Shown in pieces: positions 11,325 through 20,397 of a stretch of 64,000 nucleotides of DNA. The notes below the pieces were generated by a model. That model saw only the letters and a list, made by a program, of their open reading frames with translations. It was not told the origin of the DNA and made no database searches. Where the stretch lies: NCBI RefSeq assembly GCF_038049935.1, contig NZ_CP145886.1, positions 310,001-374,000 on the forward strand, in the 5' to 3' direction. The position numbers and the translations under genes are program-made. The stretch comes from Rossellomorea sp. y25. GTDB taxonomy: Bacteria > Bacillota > Bacilli > Bacillales > Bacillaceae_B. Each line of letters begins with the position of its first letter. Position 1 is the stretch's first letter.

Positions 11325-12721
11325 ACGAAGAATGTGGAGTGTTTGGCATTTGGGGACATCCTAATGCCGCACAAATTACGTATTATGGACTTCATAGTTT
11401 ACAGCATAGGGGACAAGAGGGAACAGGGATCGTCGTTTCTGACGGTGACAAGTTACGTTGCTTAAAAGGGGAAGGCCTCGTAACGGAAGTGTTCCAGGAG
11501 GGTACCATCGAGAAGCTTGATGGGGATGCAGCCATCGGTCATGTACGATATGCGACTGCTGGGGGCGGAGGCTATGAAAATGTTCAGCCTCTTCTTTTCA
11601 ACTCCCAGAATGGCAGCCTTGCTCTTGCCCATAATGGAAATCTAGTCAATGCGAACGCCTTGAAGCATCAGCTTGAAGGACAGGGGAGTATTTTTCAAAC
11701 AAGCTCGGATACAGAAGTGTTAGCTCACTTGATTAAAAGAAGCGGCTATTTCAACTTGAAGGACCGCGTGAAAAATGCGCTGACCATGTTGAAGGGCGCC
11801 TATGCATTTGTGGTGATGACGGAAACAGAAATGATGGTGGCCCTGGATCCGCACGGTCTACGCCCACTATCACTTGGTAAGCTTGGGGATGCTTACTGTG
11901 TTGCGTCAGAAACATGTGCCTTTGATATCGTGGGGGCTGAATTTGTACGGGATATCGAGCCCGGGGAGCTTGTGATCATCAATGATGAGGGAATGACCTC
12001 AGAACGGTTCAGTTTTTCAGGTGGGAATGCGATGTGTACGATGGAATACGTATACTTCTCAAGACCTGACAGCAACATTCAAGGAATCAATGTCCATTCC
12101 GCCAGAAAAAGAATGGGAATGGAACTAGCGAAAGAAGCGCCGATTGAAGCGGATGTTGTAACGGGTGTACCTGACTCCAGCATCTCCAGTGCGATCGGCT
12201 ATGCAGAAGCATCAGGAATTCCGTACGAATTAGGCCTTATTAAGAACCGTTATGTAGGTCGCACGTTTATCCAGCCTTCTCAATCTCTTCGTGAGCAGGG
12301 AGTGAAGATGAAGCTTTCGCCAGTCAGAGGAGTGGTAGAAGGGAAACGTGTGGTAATGGTAGATGATTCGATCGTACGCGGAACAACAAGTAGACGAATC
12401 GTCAGCATGCTGAAAGAAGCCGGAGCCAAGGAAGTTCATGTGTGCATCAGTTCGCCGCCCATCAAGAACCCTTGCTTCTACGGGATTGATACGTCGACTC
12501 ATGAAGAGCTGATCGCTTCTTCCAATTCAGTGGAGGAAATGCGCCAGATCATCGGAGCCGACTCCCTGACCTTCTTGAGTACAGATGGTGTGTTAAAAGC
12601 GATTGACCGAAATGATTCGTCAGAGAATCGCGGTCAATGCTTGGCTTGCTTTACAGGGAAGTATCCAACCGAAATCTACCCGGATACACTTCATCCACAT
12701 GAAAAAGAGTTAGTGAAATAG
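11300..12721 (+). CDS. purF: Amidophosphoribosyltransferase PurF
   Basis: This is the first committed enzyme of purine synthesis: PRPP plus glutamine gives phosphoribosylamine. The 473-residue protein begins with an 11-residue propeptide before Cys12 (NEECGVFG). That cysteine becomes the N-terminal nucleophile after processing, as in B. subtilis. Four-cysteine iron-sulfur ligands are retained ([15 protein letters not shown] and [12 protein letters not shown]). The PRPP-binding loop is [14 protein letters not shown]. The ATG at 11300 follows 'ggaaaggag'; the extra six upstream codons overlap that site and are rejected. Confidence 0.96.
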   Translation: MPAEIKGLNEECGVFGIWGHPNAAQITYYGLHSLQHRGQEGTGIVVSDGDKLRCLKGEGLVTEVFQEGTIEKLDGDAAIGHVRYATAGGGGYENVQPLLFNSQNGSLALAHNGNLVNANALKHQLEGQGSIFQTSSDTEVLAHLIKRSGYFNLKDRVKNALTMLKGAYAFVVMTETEMMVALDPHGLRPLSLGKLGDAYCVASETCAFDIVGAEFVRDIEPGELVIINDEGMTSERFSFSGGNAMCTMEYVYFSRPDSNIQGINVHSARKRMGMELAKEAPIEADVVTGVPDSSISSAIGYAEASGIPYELGLIKNRYVGRTFIQPSQSLREQGVKMKLSPVRGVVEGKRVVMVDDSIVRGTTSRRIVSMLKEAGAKEVHVCISSPPIKNPCFYGIDTSTHEELIASSNSVEEMRQIIGADSLTFLSTDGVLKAIDRNDSSENRGQCLACFTGKYPTEIYPDTLHPHEKELVK

Positions 12722-12732
12722 GGGGAATCATG

Positions 12733-13761
12733 ATGGCAAACGCGTATCGTCAAGCAGGAGTAGATATAGAAGCGGGATACGAATCAGTCGACCGCATCAA
12801 AAAGCATGTGAAAAGAACAGCTCGAGAAGGGGTTCTTGGTCAATTAGGCAGCTTTGGCGGAATGTTCGATTTATCTCCTTTGAATTTAAAAGAGCCTGTT
12901 CTTGTATCAGGTACGGATGGAGTCGGAACGAAGCTGAAGCTTGCGTTCATGGCAGATAAGCACGATACGATCGGGATTGATTGTGTGGCCATGTGTGTGA
13001 ATGACATTGTCGTTCAGGGGGCGGAACCCCTGTATTTCTTAGATTATATAGCGACTGGAAAAGCAATTCCAGAGAAGATAGAAGGTATTGTAAAGGGTAT
13101 TGCGGACGGATGTGAAATGGCTGGCTGTGCGCTGATCGGTGGCGAAACTGCCGAGATGCCTGGTATGTATTCTGACGAAGAATATGATATCGCCGGCTTT
13201 GCAGTAGGGGCTTGTGAAAAAAAAGAGATCATAACAGGTGAAAAAATTTCTGAAGGAAATGTGTTAGTCGGACTGGGTTCCAGTGGTATACACAGTAATG
13301 GGTACTCTTTAGTACGAAAAGTATTCTTCGAAGATCAGTCGTTCTCTTTGGAAGAAACATTACCAGAGCTTGGAACCACACTAAAAGAAGCGTTACTGAC
13401 ACCAACCAAGATTTACGTGAAACCAGTGTTAGCTGCACTGAAGCAATTCTCCATCAAGGGGATGTCCCATATTACAGGCGGAGGCTTCATTGAAAATATC
13501 CCACGGATGCTGCCGGATCATTTGCAAGCAGACATTACAGAAGGAAGCTGGGATATCCCAAGTATTTTCACGGCCATTGAGCACTATGGGGAAATTCCCC
13601 GCAGCGAAATGTACAACATATTTAATATGGGAATTGGATTTGTGTTAGCGGTTGAAGAAAAGGAAGCAGAAGACATTCTTCAATTCTTCAACGAACAGGG
13701 TGAAGAAGCCTTTATCATCGGACGTGTGACCAGTGGAACCGGGGTACGTTTCGTTCGTTGA
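12733..13761 (+). CDS. purM: Phosphoribosylaminoimidazole synthetase PurM (AIR synthase)
   Basis: PurM closes the imidazole ring, turning FGAM into AIR with ATP. The 342-residue product carries [15 protein letters not shown] (about residues 57-71), [12 protein letters not shown] and [15 protein letters not shown], all hallmarks of the family. Two in-frame ATGs are possible, 12730 and 12733. The second gives the better distance from 'aggggg' and matches the B. subtilis N-terminus. It lies 11 bp after purF and 36 bp before purN. Confidence 0.95.
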   Translation: MANAYRQAGVDIEAGYESVDRIKKHVKRTAREGVLGQLGSFGGMFDLSPLNLKEPVLVSGTDGVGTKLKLAFMADKHDTIGIDCVAMCVNDIVVQGAEPLYFLDYIATGKAIPEKIEGIVKGIADGCEMAGCALIGGETAEMPGMYSDEEYDIAGFAVGACEKKEIITGEKISEGNVLVGLGSSGIHSNGYSLVRKVFFEDQSFSLEETLPELGTTLKEALLTPTKIYVKPVLAALKQFSIKGMSHITGGGFIENIPRMLPDHLQADITEGSWDIPSIFTAIEHYGEIPRSEMYNIFNMGIGFVLAVEEKEAEDILQFFNEQGEEAFIIGRVTSGTGVRFVR

Positions 13762-13797
13762 AATGAAGGGTGAGTAAGTCAATATCGGGGGCGAGTC

Positions 13798-14373
13798 ATG
13801 AGACAGATTGCCATTTTTGCATCAGGAAGCGGAAGTAATTTTCAAGCATTGGTAGATGCTGTTCAAGGTGGAACACTGAAAGCGAATATTAAACTTCTTG
13901 TATGTGATCAGCCGGGAGCGTTCGTTATTCAACGCGCCCAATCAGCAGGTATCCCTGTTTTCATTTTTAGGGCGAAAGATTATGAAAACAAGCAGGCGTT
14001 TGAACAGGAAATCCTAAATGAGCTGGCTCATTTGGGTGTTGATTTTATTGTATTAGCAGGGTATATGAGATTGATTGGCCCTACCTTATTGGAAAGCTTC
14101 GGAGGACGGATCGTGAATATCCACCCTTCCCTTCTTCCATCCTTTCCGGGAAAAGATGCCATCGGTCAAGCCATCGATGGGGGAGTGAAGATCACCGGCG
14201 TCACCATTCACTATGTAGACGCTGGAATGGATACAGGCGAAATCATCGCACAGGAAATCGTCCGGGTGACAACAGGCGAAACCAAACAATCACTCCAGGA
14301 CAAAATCCAGCACGTCGAGCACCACCTATACCCAACTACCCTCAACCACCTCTTCCTCACCACAGGCCACTAA
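13798..14373 (+). CDS. purN: Phosphoribosylglycinamide formyltransferase PurN
   Basis: A folate-dependent GAR transformylase of 191 residues. The N-terminal IFASGSGSNFQALVDA, the catalytic region NIHPSLLPSFPG (about residues 106-117; Asn and His) and the later aspartate in YVDAGMDTG are present. The start is the ATG after 'gggggcgag'. Unlike the usual overlap with purH in related operons, a 347-bp non-coding gap with repeat sequence follows. Confidence 0.95.
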   Translation: MRQIAIFASGSGSNFQALVDAVQGGTLKANIKLLVCDQPGAFVIQRAQSAGIPVFIFRAKDYENKQAFEQEILNELAHLGVDFIVLAGYMRLIGPTLLESFGGRIVNIHPSLLPSFPGKDAIGQAIDGGVKITGVTIHYVDAGMDTGEIIAQEIVRVTTGETKQSLQDKIQHVEHHLYPTTLNHLFLTTGH

Positions 14374-14720
14374 AGGTGTAGAGTGAAAAGGGATTGCTTT
14401 ATCGTGGTAGTGTGGTAAAGTGTTGAGGGACGGACCTTGGGTTTGATTTCATTATAAGGAATGGGTGGAGCAGTGATAGCGTGGGCATACGGTCAGGGTT
14501 GGGTGCGTTATTTGCAATTTGGCACAACAAAAGCTGAAAGTGGCACAACATTCCCCAATCCGGGTGGAATGGAGTAAACAAAACAGCCCAGATAAACCGT
14601 TTCATAAACCCCGCCCCGCCTTTCCACCCTTTTATTTTATGAAAGCCCTCTAATCAATCTCCAATTTAAGAAAATAATGAAATAAAATCAGCATTACAGC
14701 AGGCAGAGGAGGATCAGACA
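14374..14720. repeat. Repeat-bearing gap between purN and purH
   Basis: This gap within the pur operon has no credible gene. It contains one GAGGGACGGACCT element (14425-14437), and a direct repeat GGCACAACA at 14521 and 14542 (21-bp spacing). The purH ribosome binding site 'gaggaggat' is at its end. A 68-codon frame on the minus strand lacks a ribosome binding site and is unlike known proteins. No strong promoter or intrinsic terminator stands out. Confidence 0.75.
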
Positions 14721-16256
14721 TTGAAAAAGAGAGCATTGATCAGTGTTTCAGATAAAAGCGGAGTCATCGAATTTGCTAAAGAATTAAAGTCACTCGGGTA
14801 CGAGATCATTTCTACAGGTGGAACAAAAAAGCTTCTTCTGGAAAGTGACGTTGACGTTATGGGAGTTGAAGAAGTAACAGGTTTTCCTGAAATTTTAGAA
14901 GGCCGTGTGAAGACCCTTCATCCTAATATCCACGGTGGGCTACTTGCGAAACGCGGGGAAGAAAGCCATCGCCAGCAGCTTCAGGAGCAAGGAATCGAAG
15001 GAATCGACCTGGTATGTGTCAACCTTTATCCGTTTCAACAAACCATCGCTAAACCGAATGTCGGCGTAGAAGAAGCAATCGAGAATATCGATATCGGCGG
15101 TCCAACGATGCTGCGAGCGGCAGCAAAAAATCATCAATACGTAACGGTGGTAGTCGATGCGCTGGACTACGATGAAGTCATCAATGACTTGAAGCTGCAA
15201 GGGGAATTATCATTAGAAAAACGCCGCAAGCTGGCGGCTAAGGTGTTCCGTCATACGGCAGCTTATGATGCATTTATCGCTGAGTACATGACTGACATTT
15301 CAGGTGAAGAAAACCCGGAGCGCTTTACAAGAACGTACGAGTTAAAACAGACGTTGCGCTATGGGGAAAACCCTCATCAGCAGGCCTCTTTCTACCGTGC
15401 ACCACTTGGCTCTGAATTCTCTGTAGCCATGGCAAGACAGCTTCACGGAAAAGAGCTCTCTTATAATAATATCAATGACGCGAATGCGGCTCTTCAAATT
15501 GTGAAAGAGTTTACGGAACCAGCGGCAGTCGCTGTAAAGCATATGAATCCATGTGGTGTTGGAGTAGGTACGACGATTTATGAAGCCTTCTCTAAAGCCT
15601 ATGAAGCCGATTCTACTTCTATTTTTGGTGGAATCGTGGCACTGAACCGTATCGTGGATGAAGAAACGGCCAAGCAGCTTCATGAAATTTTCTTGGAGAT
15701 TGTCATTGCTCCTGCTTTTAGCGATGAAGCATTTGAGATTCTTTCAAGCAAGAAGAATATCCGTTTATTAACGGTTCCATTTGAATCCACAAACAAAATG
15801 GAACGTAAATTGACAACCGTTGAAGGTGGATTGCTTGTTCAGGCGGATGACACATTTACCCTTGATGATGCTGATCTGAGAGTGGTAACAAAACGTCAGC
15901 CAACAGAAGCAGAGTGGGCAAGCATGAAATTAGGTTGGAAAGTTGTTAAGCACGTGAAATCCAACGCAATCGTTGTAACGGATGCTCACATGACAGTGGG
16001 AGTCGGGGCAGGTCAAATGAACCGCGTAGGAGCTGCAAATATTGCCTTGGAGCAAGCAGGCGAAAAAGCAAAAGGAGCAGCGATGGCATCTGACGCCTTC
16101 TTCCCAATGGACGACACCGTAGAAGCAGCAGCCAAAGCAGGCATAACAGCCATCATCCAGCCAGGAGGCTCCATCCGGGACGAAGACTCCATCAAAAAAG
16201 CCGACCAATACGGCATCACCATGGTCTTCACCGGAATCCGCCACTTCAAACATTAA
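14721..16256 (+). CDS. purH: Bifunctional AICAR transformylase / IMP cyclohydrolase PurH
   Basis: PurH carries out the last two steps to IMP. The 511-residue protein has the N-terminal IMP cyclohydrolase domain ([22 protein letters not shown] and HGGLLA within about residues 30-80). The C-terminal transformylase domain contains KHMNPCGVG (about 274-282), KHVKSNAIV and [17 protein letters not shown]. The start is TTG at 14721, 7 nt after 'gaggagga'. No ATG fits, and the B. subtilis N-terminus aligns here. It is separated from both neighbours by repeat-bearing gaps. Confidence 0.95.
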   Translation: MKKRALISVSDKSGVIEFAKELKSLGYEIISTGGTKKLLLESDVDVMGVEEVTGFPEILEGRVKTLHPNIHGGLLAKRGEESHRQQLQEQGIEGIDLVCVNLYPFQQTIAKPNVGVEEAIENIDIGGPTMLRAAAKNHQYVTVVVDALDYDEVINDLKLQGELSLEKRRKLAAKVFRHTAAYDAFIAEYMTDISGEENPERFTRTYELKQTLRYGENPHQQASFYRAPLGSEFSVAMARQLHGKELSYNNINDANAALQIVKEFTEPAAVAVKHMNPCGVGVGTTIYEAFSKAYEADSTSIFGGIVALNRIVDEETAKQLHEIFLEIVIAPAFSDEAFEILSSKKNIRLLTVPFESTNKMERKLTTVEGGLLVQADDTFTLDDADLRVVTKRQPTEAEWASMKLGWKVVKHVKSNAIVVTDAHMTVGVGAGQMNRVGAANIALEQAGEKAKGAAMASDAFFPMDDTVEAAAKAGITAIIQPGGSIRDEDSIKKADQYGITMVFTGIRHFKH

Positions 16257-16259
16257 TTT

Positions 16260-16377
16260 GAGGGACGGACCTCCCTTATAGAAAGAAGCTTTTGTGAAAT
16301 TACCGTATAAACCATGTGGGGGAACGATTTGTTGGGAACTGGGTGATTAGTCAGAGAGTGGGCAGAGGGACGGACCT
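16260..16377. repeat. Two GAGGGACGGACCT elements in the purH-purD gap
   Basis: Exact copies of GAGGGACGGACCT lie at 16260-16272, immediately after the purH stop, and at 16365-16377, both in the same orientation. The intervening bases carry no gene. Confidence 0.85.
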
Positions 16378-16441
16378 CGGCCAAGCTCATACCCATTACC
16401 ATATCTCTACCCCCGCCTAACCATAGATCCATTCCACATAC

Positions 16442-16482
16442 AACCTCTCCTCATCTTCAACTCTGGTAGGAGAGGTTTTCTT
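16442..16482 (+). terminator. Hairpin just upstream of purD (terminator-like)
   Basis: A perfect 10-bp stem AACCTCTCCT / AGGAGAGGTT with a 16-nt loop is followed by a short, mixed T-run (TTCTT). The T-run is weak, so it may be a partial terminator or an RNA-processing/stability structure between purH and purD. Confidence 0.45.
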
Positions 16483-16501
16483 AAAAAGGGGGCTTTTCAA
16501 G

Positions 16502-17776
16502 ATGAAAGTACTTGTTATCGGTCGCGGTGGTCGTGAGCATGCCATATGTAAGAAGTTAGCGGAAAGTGAAAGTGTGACAGAGGTGTTTTGCGCACCTGGG
16601 AACGCAGGGATTGCCGGTGTTGCTACAAATCTTCCTTATAGTGAATCCAATGTGAGTGAATTAATCGCTTTTGCAAAAAGCGAGAACGTTGCTTATACCT
16701 TTGTTGGACCTGAAAATCCATTATTGGATGGAATCGTTAACAGCTTCCAAGCTGAAGGTCTGCAAATTTTTGGCCCGACCAAAGAAGCCGCCATCATAGA
16801 AGGAAGCAAATCTTTTTCTAAGGATTTAATGAAAAAATATAGCATTCCTACGGCAAGATATGAGGTATTCACAAGTGTTGAGAAAGCAATCGAATATGTA
16901 AAAGAAGTTGGCGCACCTATAGTCGTGAAGGCGGATGGGTTGGCAGCAGGCAAGGGTGTAGTAGTTGCTGAAACGGAAGAAGAAGCGATTGGTGCATTGG
17001 AAGAAATGCTTCTTGATGAAAAATTTGGAGATGCTTCTTCTAAAGTGGTAGTGGAAGAGTGTCTGTTTGGGGAAGAGTTTTCTTTAATGGCCTTTGTAAA
17101 TGGTGAATCCGTTTATCCGATGGTGATTGCACAAGACCATAAGCGAGCCTTTGATGGTGATCAAGGACCGAATACAGGCGGAATGGGTGCGTATTCCCCG
17201 GTTCCTCATATTTCGGACGAAGTCGTGCAAGAAGCGATTTCAACTGTTCTTTATCCTACGGCTCAAGCGATGGTAAAGGAGAAACGTCCGTTTACCGGCA
17301 TTCTGTATGCAGGTCTAATGTTCACAAATGAGGGCCCAAAGGTCATCGAATTCAATGCCCGGTTTGGCGATCCGGAAACACAGGTGGTACTGCCGCGTTT
17401 AACTTCTGATTTCGGTCTCGTTGTAAAGAACATGATCGAAGGAAAGCCTGTGCAATTAGAATGGTCAGATGAAGCAGTTCTTGGAGTCGTTTTGGCGGCA
17501 GATGGTTATCCCGGTAAATATGAAAAAGGGATTGCCATCCCAAATCTTAATCAGTCATTAAAAGAAGGAACCCTTGTGTACCACGCTGGAACTGAGTTAG
17601 ATGATAAAGGTGCCCTCGTTTCAAATGGTGGAAGAGTGTTACTTGTAGCTTCCTCTGCCGCTTCCGTTGAAGAAGCGCAGGCTAAAGTGTATAAAGAATT
17701 AAATAAGGTAGAATTTAATGGATTGTTCTATAGAAGTGACATCGGGAAGAAAGCTATCGAACACGTCTCTTCCTAG
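16502..17776 (+). CDS. purD: Phosphoribosylamine-glycine ligase PurD (GAR synthetase)
   Basis: An ATP-grasp enzyme of 424 residues joining phosphoribosylamine and glycine. The N-terminal VIGRGGREHAI (residues 5-15), the ATP-grasp segment VKADGLAAGKGVVVA (about 141-155), GPNTGGMGAYSP and EFNARFGDPETQ are all present. The ATG follows 'aaaaaggggg'. It is the last gene of the pur operon. Its 3' end overlaps, tail to tail by 23 bp, a small gene on the opposite strand. Confidence 0.96.
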   Translation: MKVLVIGRGGREHAICKKLAESESVTEVFCAPGNAGIAGVATNLPYSESNVSELIAFAKSENVAYTFVGPENPLLDGIVNSFQAEGLQIFGPTKEAAIIEGSKSFSKDLMKKYSIPTARYEVFTSVEKAIEYVKEVGAPIVVKADGLAAGKGVVVAETEEEAIGALEEMLLDEKFGDASSKVVVEECLFGEEFSLMAFVNGESVYPMVIAQDHKRAFDGDQGPNTGGMGAYSPVPHISDEVVQEAISTVLYPTAQAMVKEKRPFTGILYAGLMFTNEGPKVIEFNARFGDPETQVVLPRLTSDFGLVVKNMIEGKPVQLEWSDEAVLGVVLAADGYPGKYEKGIAIPNLNQSLKEGTLVYHAGTELDDKGALVSNGGRVLLVASSAASVEEAQAKVYKELNKVEFNGLFYRSDIGKKAIEHVSS

Positions 17777-17867
17777 TTCTGCGAACATAAACAAAAGCAA
17801 TGGCAATAATGCCGCCAATCAGGGAAAACAACACATACGACATATCCGTTAAATACTCCCAAAACAT
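17754..17867 (-). CDS. 37-residue single-span membrane protein (EYxxD-type)
   Basis: This gene is not obvious because of its size. The frame reads MFWEYLTDMSYVLF..., with one hydrophobic span (about residues 10-28, rich in I, A, V and G) and a strongly basic tail (RRTRKRRVR). A good ribosome binding site, AAGGAG, lies 9 nt before the ATG. The N-terminal E-Y-x-x-D before the span resembles the family NCBI calls 'EYxD motif small membrane protein', known downstream of purD in Bacillus (from memory, not verified). It is convergent with purD and overlaps it by 23 bp. Function unknown. Confidence 0.72.
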   Translation of the reverse strand: MFWEYLTDMSYVLFSLIGGIIAIAFVYVRRTRKRRVR

Positions 17868-17904
17868 AAATAACAACTCCTTATTAATAAAAATATATTA
17901 AATC

Positions 17905-17952
17905 AAGAGTGCCAGGTCCTACCCCATTTAAGGGACGGACCTCGGCACTCTT
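17905..17952. terminator. Bidirectional hairpin enclosing an AGGGACGGACCT element
   Basis: The outer arms AAGAGTGCC / GGCACTCTT pair perfectly. Inside them 'aggtcctacccc' faces 'agggacggacct', giving further pairing. It lies between the converging purD and YgaP-like genes, where a two-way terminator is expected, although T-runs are poor on both sides. Confidence 0.55.
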
Positions 17953-17963
17953 GCCATTATTGG

Positions 17964-18007
17964 AATTCAAAGGCGGAATTCAGTTCAGGTAAACATGCCT
18001 TTGAATT
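17964..18007. repeat. 11-bp inverted repeat after purD
   Basis: AATTCAAAGGC at 17964-17974 is repeated in inverted form at 17997-18007 (GCCTTTGAATT), with a 22-bp loop. No T-run follows. It directly follows the preceding hairpin, and a further AGGTCCGTCCCT copy follows at 18023-18034, overlapping the end of the next minus-strand gene. Confidence 0.6.
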
Positions 18008-18033
18008 GGGAAAGGGAGGGAGAGGTCCGTCCC

Positions 18034-18480
18034 TCAGCGGAGGTCCTTCCCTTCCACATTATCGCCATTTAGTGCTGCTTGGACTTCTTTGTTGGTGAGT
18101 TCTTCGGGATTGAAGTTGGATTCTTTTTTTGTATTGTCGAGCGGGTCTTGTTTGTGTTCGTTTGCTTGATGGTGATCTTGGTGACCTGTTGATTTGTCGG
18201 ATTTCAGCATGTCTTTAAAGTTCATCATATCCTTGGCTTTGAATCCGGCAAATCCTCCGCTTCCGCCATTTCCCTCTGCGCCTTTTTCAAATAAGGCTGT
18301 AACAGGGCAGTAGCGCAGAATTCCTTCTCCTACTTTCATGGCGCCAATCACAGCCATCACGAGATAAGAGTCTCTCCAAGGACGTCTCGCAAGCTTTGAT
18401 GTGCTCCAAGCCAGAATCGTGAAACCAACGGTGATGCGGATCAGGGCATTGATAATGCCGATGTTTGATGATACTTTCAT
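18034..18480 (-). CDS. YgaP-like (DUF2892) membrane protein
   Basis: The 148-residue product has an N-terminal DUF2892/YgaP-type transmembrane domain: two hydrophobic helices in about residues 7-60, with the conserved R-I-T-V-G and the C-P-V-T-A turn. A low-complexity, His/Gln/Lys-rich cytoplasmic tail (about residues 65-148) has no recognised domain. In other proteins this domain accompanies rhodanese modules; here there is none. The ATG at 18480 follows GGAGGAG; the longer open frame covers that site and is rejected. Function unknown. Confidence 0.75.
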   Translation of the reverse strand: MKVSSNIGIINALIRITVGFTILAWSTSKLARRPWRDSYLVMAVIGAMKVGEGILRYCPVTALFEKGAEGNGGSGGFAGFKAKDMMNFKDMLKSDKSTGHQDHHQANEHKQDPLDNTKKESNFNPEELTNKEVQAALNGDNVEGKDLR

Positions 18481-18605
18481 TTGTAAACTCCTCCTTAATA
18501 GAAAATTCACATAATTGTTGTAAACCGTTAATGCGTTAAATAGTAAAATATGTTAACATAAAATGAAACTTAAACTAATACCATTCCACTAGAGGAGTGT
18601 TCACA

Positions 18606-20345
18606 TTGGAACAGCGCTACAGATGGAAGAACAAACAACTACGAGAACATGTACAAGTACTGAACGGAGAAATATCTCCGAGCCTTCTTTTAAAGAATGC
18701 AACGTACCTTCACTCGACTCTAAAGAAATGGGTGCAGGGACACATTTGGGTTTACCGTGATCGAATTGTCTATACAGGCGATCTGCTCCCGGAAAACCTT
18801 GAGAATTGCGAAATAGTGGACTGTGACTCACAGTACCTCGTTCCCGGATATATCGAACCGCATGTACATCCGTTTCAGCTTTATAATCCCCAATCTTTTT
18901 CCAAGTATGCATCCCAAACTGGTACAACGACATTCGTAAATGATAACCTGATGATGTTTTTACAATTGGAAAAAAAGAAAGCGTTTTCTTTATTGAGGGA
19001 ATTCAATAAGCTACCTGTCACCATGTATTGGTGGACAAGGTTCGATTCTCAAACGGAGATGGCGAATGAAGAGGTAACCTTTTCAAATGGTGAAGTGAAA
19101 TCATGGCTGGAACATGATTCCGTACTTCAAGGAGGAGAATTGACTGCTTGGCCGAGACTGCTTCAGGGAGATGACCTGATTCTCCACTGGATGCAGGAAG
19201 CGAAAAGAATGGGCAAGATCGTTGAAGGGCATCTGCCGGGGGCATCTGACAAAACCATTGCCAAGCTTGGCTTACTGGGGATTGATGGTGATCATGAAGC
19301 CATGACGGGTGAGGATGTATACAAGCGGCTTATTCAAGGGCTGACCGTCACATTGCGTCATTCCTCCATCAGGCCGGATTTGCCGGTCCTATTAGACGGC
19401 TTAAAAGAAAAGGGCATCGATTCGTATGATTCCTTATTGTTTACAACGGACGGATCGACACCAGGCTTTTATGAACAAGGTGTATTGGATTTCATGATAA
19501 AAATGGCGATTGATAAGGGCGTACCACCAATCGAAGCATATAATATGGCTAGCTACAACGTCTCCAATTACTATCACATCACTCATTTGCATGGGATGAT
19601 CGCTACAGGCAGAGTGGCGAATATTAACTTCCTTTCGGCAATTGATGACCCGACTCCGATTTCTGTTCTCTCAAAGGGGAATTGGGTACGTAGAGATGGC
19701 GAGGAAATGGAGGATTCGACAGAAATAAACTGGGCATCAAACGGATTCAAGCCATTGTCCCTGAACTGGGAAGTGGGATATGATGACCTCCAGTTTTCCA
19801 TGCCCTTTGGAATTGAAATGGTGAACGATGTCATCACCAAGCCTTACTCCATATCCATCAATCCATCTACTGATGAGCTGGATCTTGATCATGATCAATC
19901 GTTCCTCATGCTTCTTGATCGAAAGGGAGAATGGAGAATCAGTACAATGATCAAGGGATTCTCAACGGGTGTCATGGGATTTGCTTCTTCCTATTCGAAT
20001 ACAGGGGACATCATTTTAATTGGAAAAAACAAATCAGATATGATTGCTGCCTTTAAAAGAATGAAGGAAATCGGAGGCGGAATTGTTTTGACGGAGAAGG
20101 GGGAAGTCCTTCACGAAATTCCACTTCCATTAAGCGGCATGCTCTCTCATAAAGAGATGCCGGAGCTTATTGAGGAAGAAAAAGCACTTAAAGGTTTGTT
20201 AAAAGAAAGGGGCTATCGCTTTTCGGATCCCATTTATACATTGCTATTCCTTCAGTCTACTCATCTGCCTTATATACGGATGACACAAAAGGGAATCTAT
20301 GATGTAATGAAGAAAACGGTACTCTTTCCAACGATAATGCGTTAA
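18606..20345 (+). CDS. yerA: Adenine deaminase-like amidohydrolase YerA
   Basis: The 579-residue protein is a close relative of B. subtilis YerA, which also lies just after the pur operon. It belongs to the metal-dependent amidohydrolase superfamily, adenine deaminase branch. PHVHPFQ (metal-binding His-x-His, about residues 85-91), GHLPGASDK and the TTDG aspartate motif (about 280-283) are visible. Family knowledge suggests deamination of adenine to hypoxanthine, but YerA's activity is only putative. The start is TTG 18606, 8 nt after 'gaggag'; the GTG at 18597 overlaps that site. Confidence 0.88.
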   Translation: MEQRYRWKNKQLREHVQVLNGEISPSLLLKNATYLHSTLKKWVQGHIWVYRDRIVYTGDLLPENLENCEIVDCDSQYLVPGYIEPHVHPFQLYNPQSFSKYASQTGTTTFVNDNLMMFLQLEKKKAFSLLREFNKLPVTMYWWTRFDSQTEMANEEVTFSNGEVKSWLEHDSVLQGGELTAWPRLLQGDDLILHWMQEAKRMGKIVEGHLPGASDKTIAKLGLLGIDGDHEAMTGEDVYKRLIQGLTVTLRHSSIRPDLPVLLDGLKEKGIDSYDSLLFTTDGSTPGFYEQGVLDFMIKMAIDKGVPPIEAYNMASYNVSNYYHITHLHGMIATGRVANINFLSAIDDPTPISVLSKGNWVRRDGEEMEDSTEINWASNGFKPLSLNWEVGYDDLQFSMPFGIEMVNDVITKPYSISINPSTDELDLDHDQSFLMLLDRKGEWRISTMIKGFSTGVMGFASSYSNTGDIILIGKNKSDMIAAFKRMKEIGGGIVLTEKGEVLHEIPLPLSGMLSHKEMPELIEEEKALKGLLKERGYRFSDPIYTLLFLQSTHLPYIRMTQKGIYDVMKKTVLFPTIMR

Positions 20346-20397
20346 AATAGTAAAGTATAGGGAAAAGGATTTCTATAAAATAGGGGTGTCTAAAAAC

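Noticed and set aside
14399..14605. 68-codon minus-strand frame in the purN-purH gap
   Set aside because: No ribosome binding site, crosses repeat elements, composition unlike a protein.
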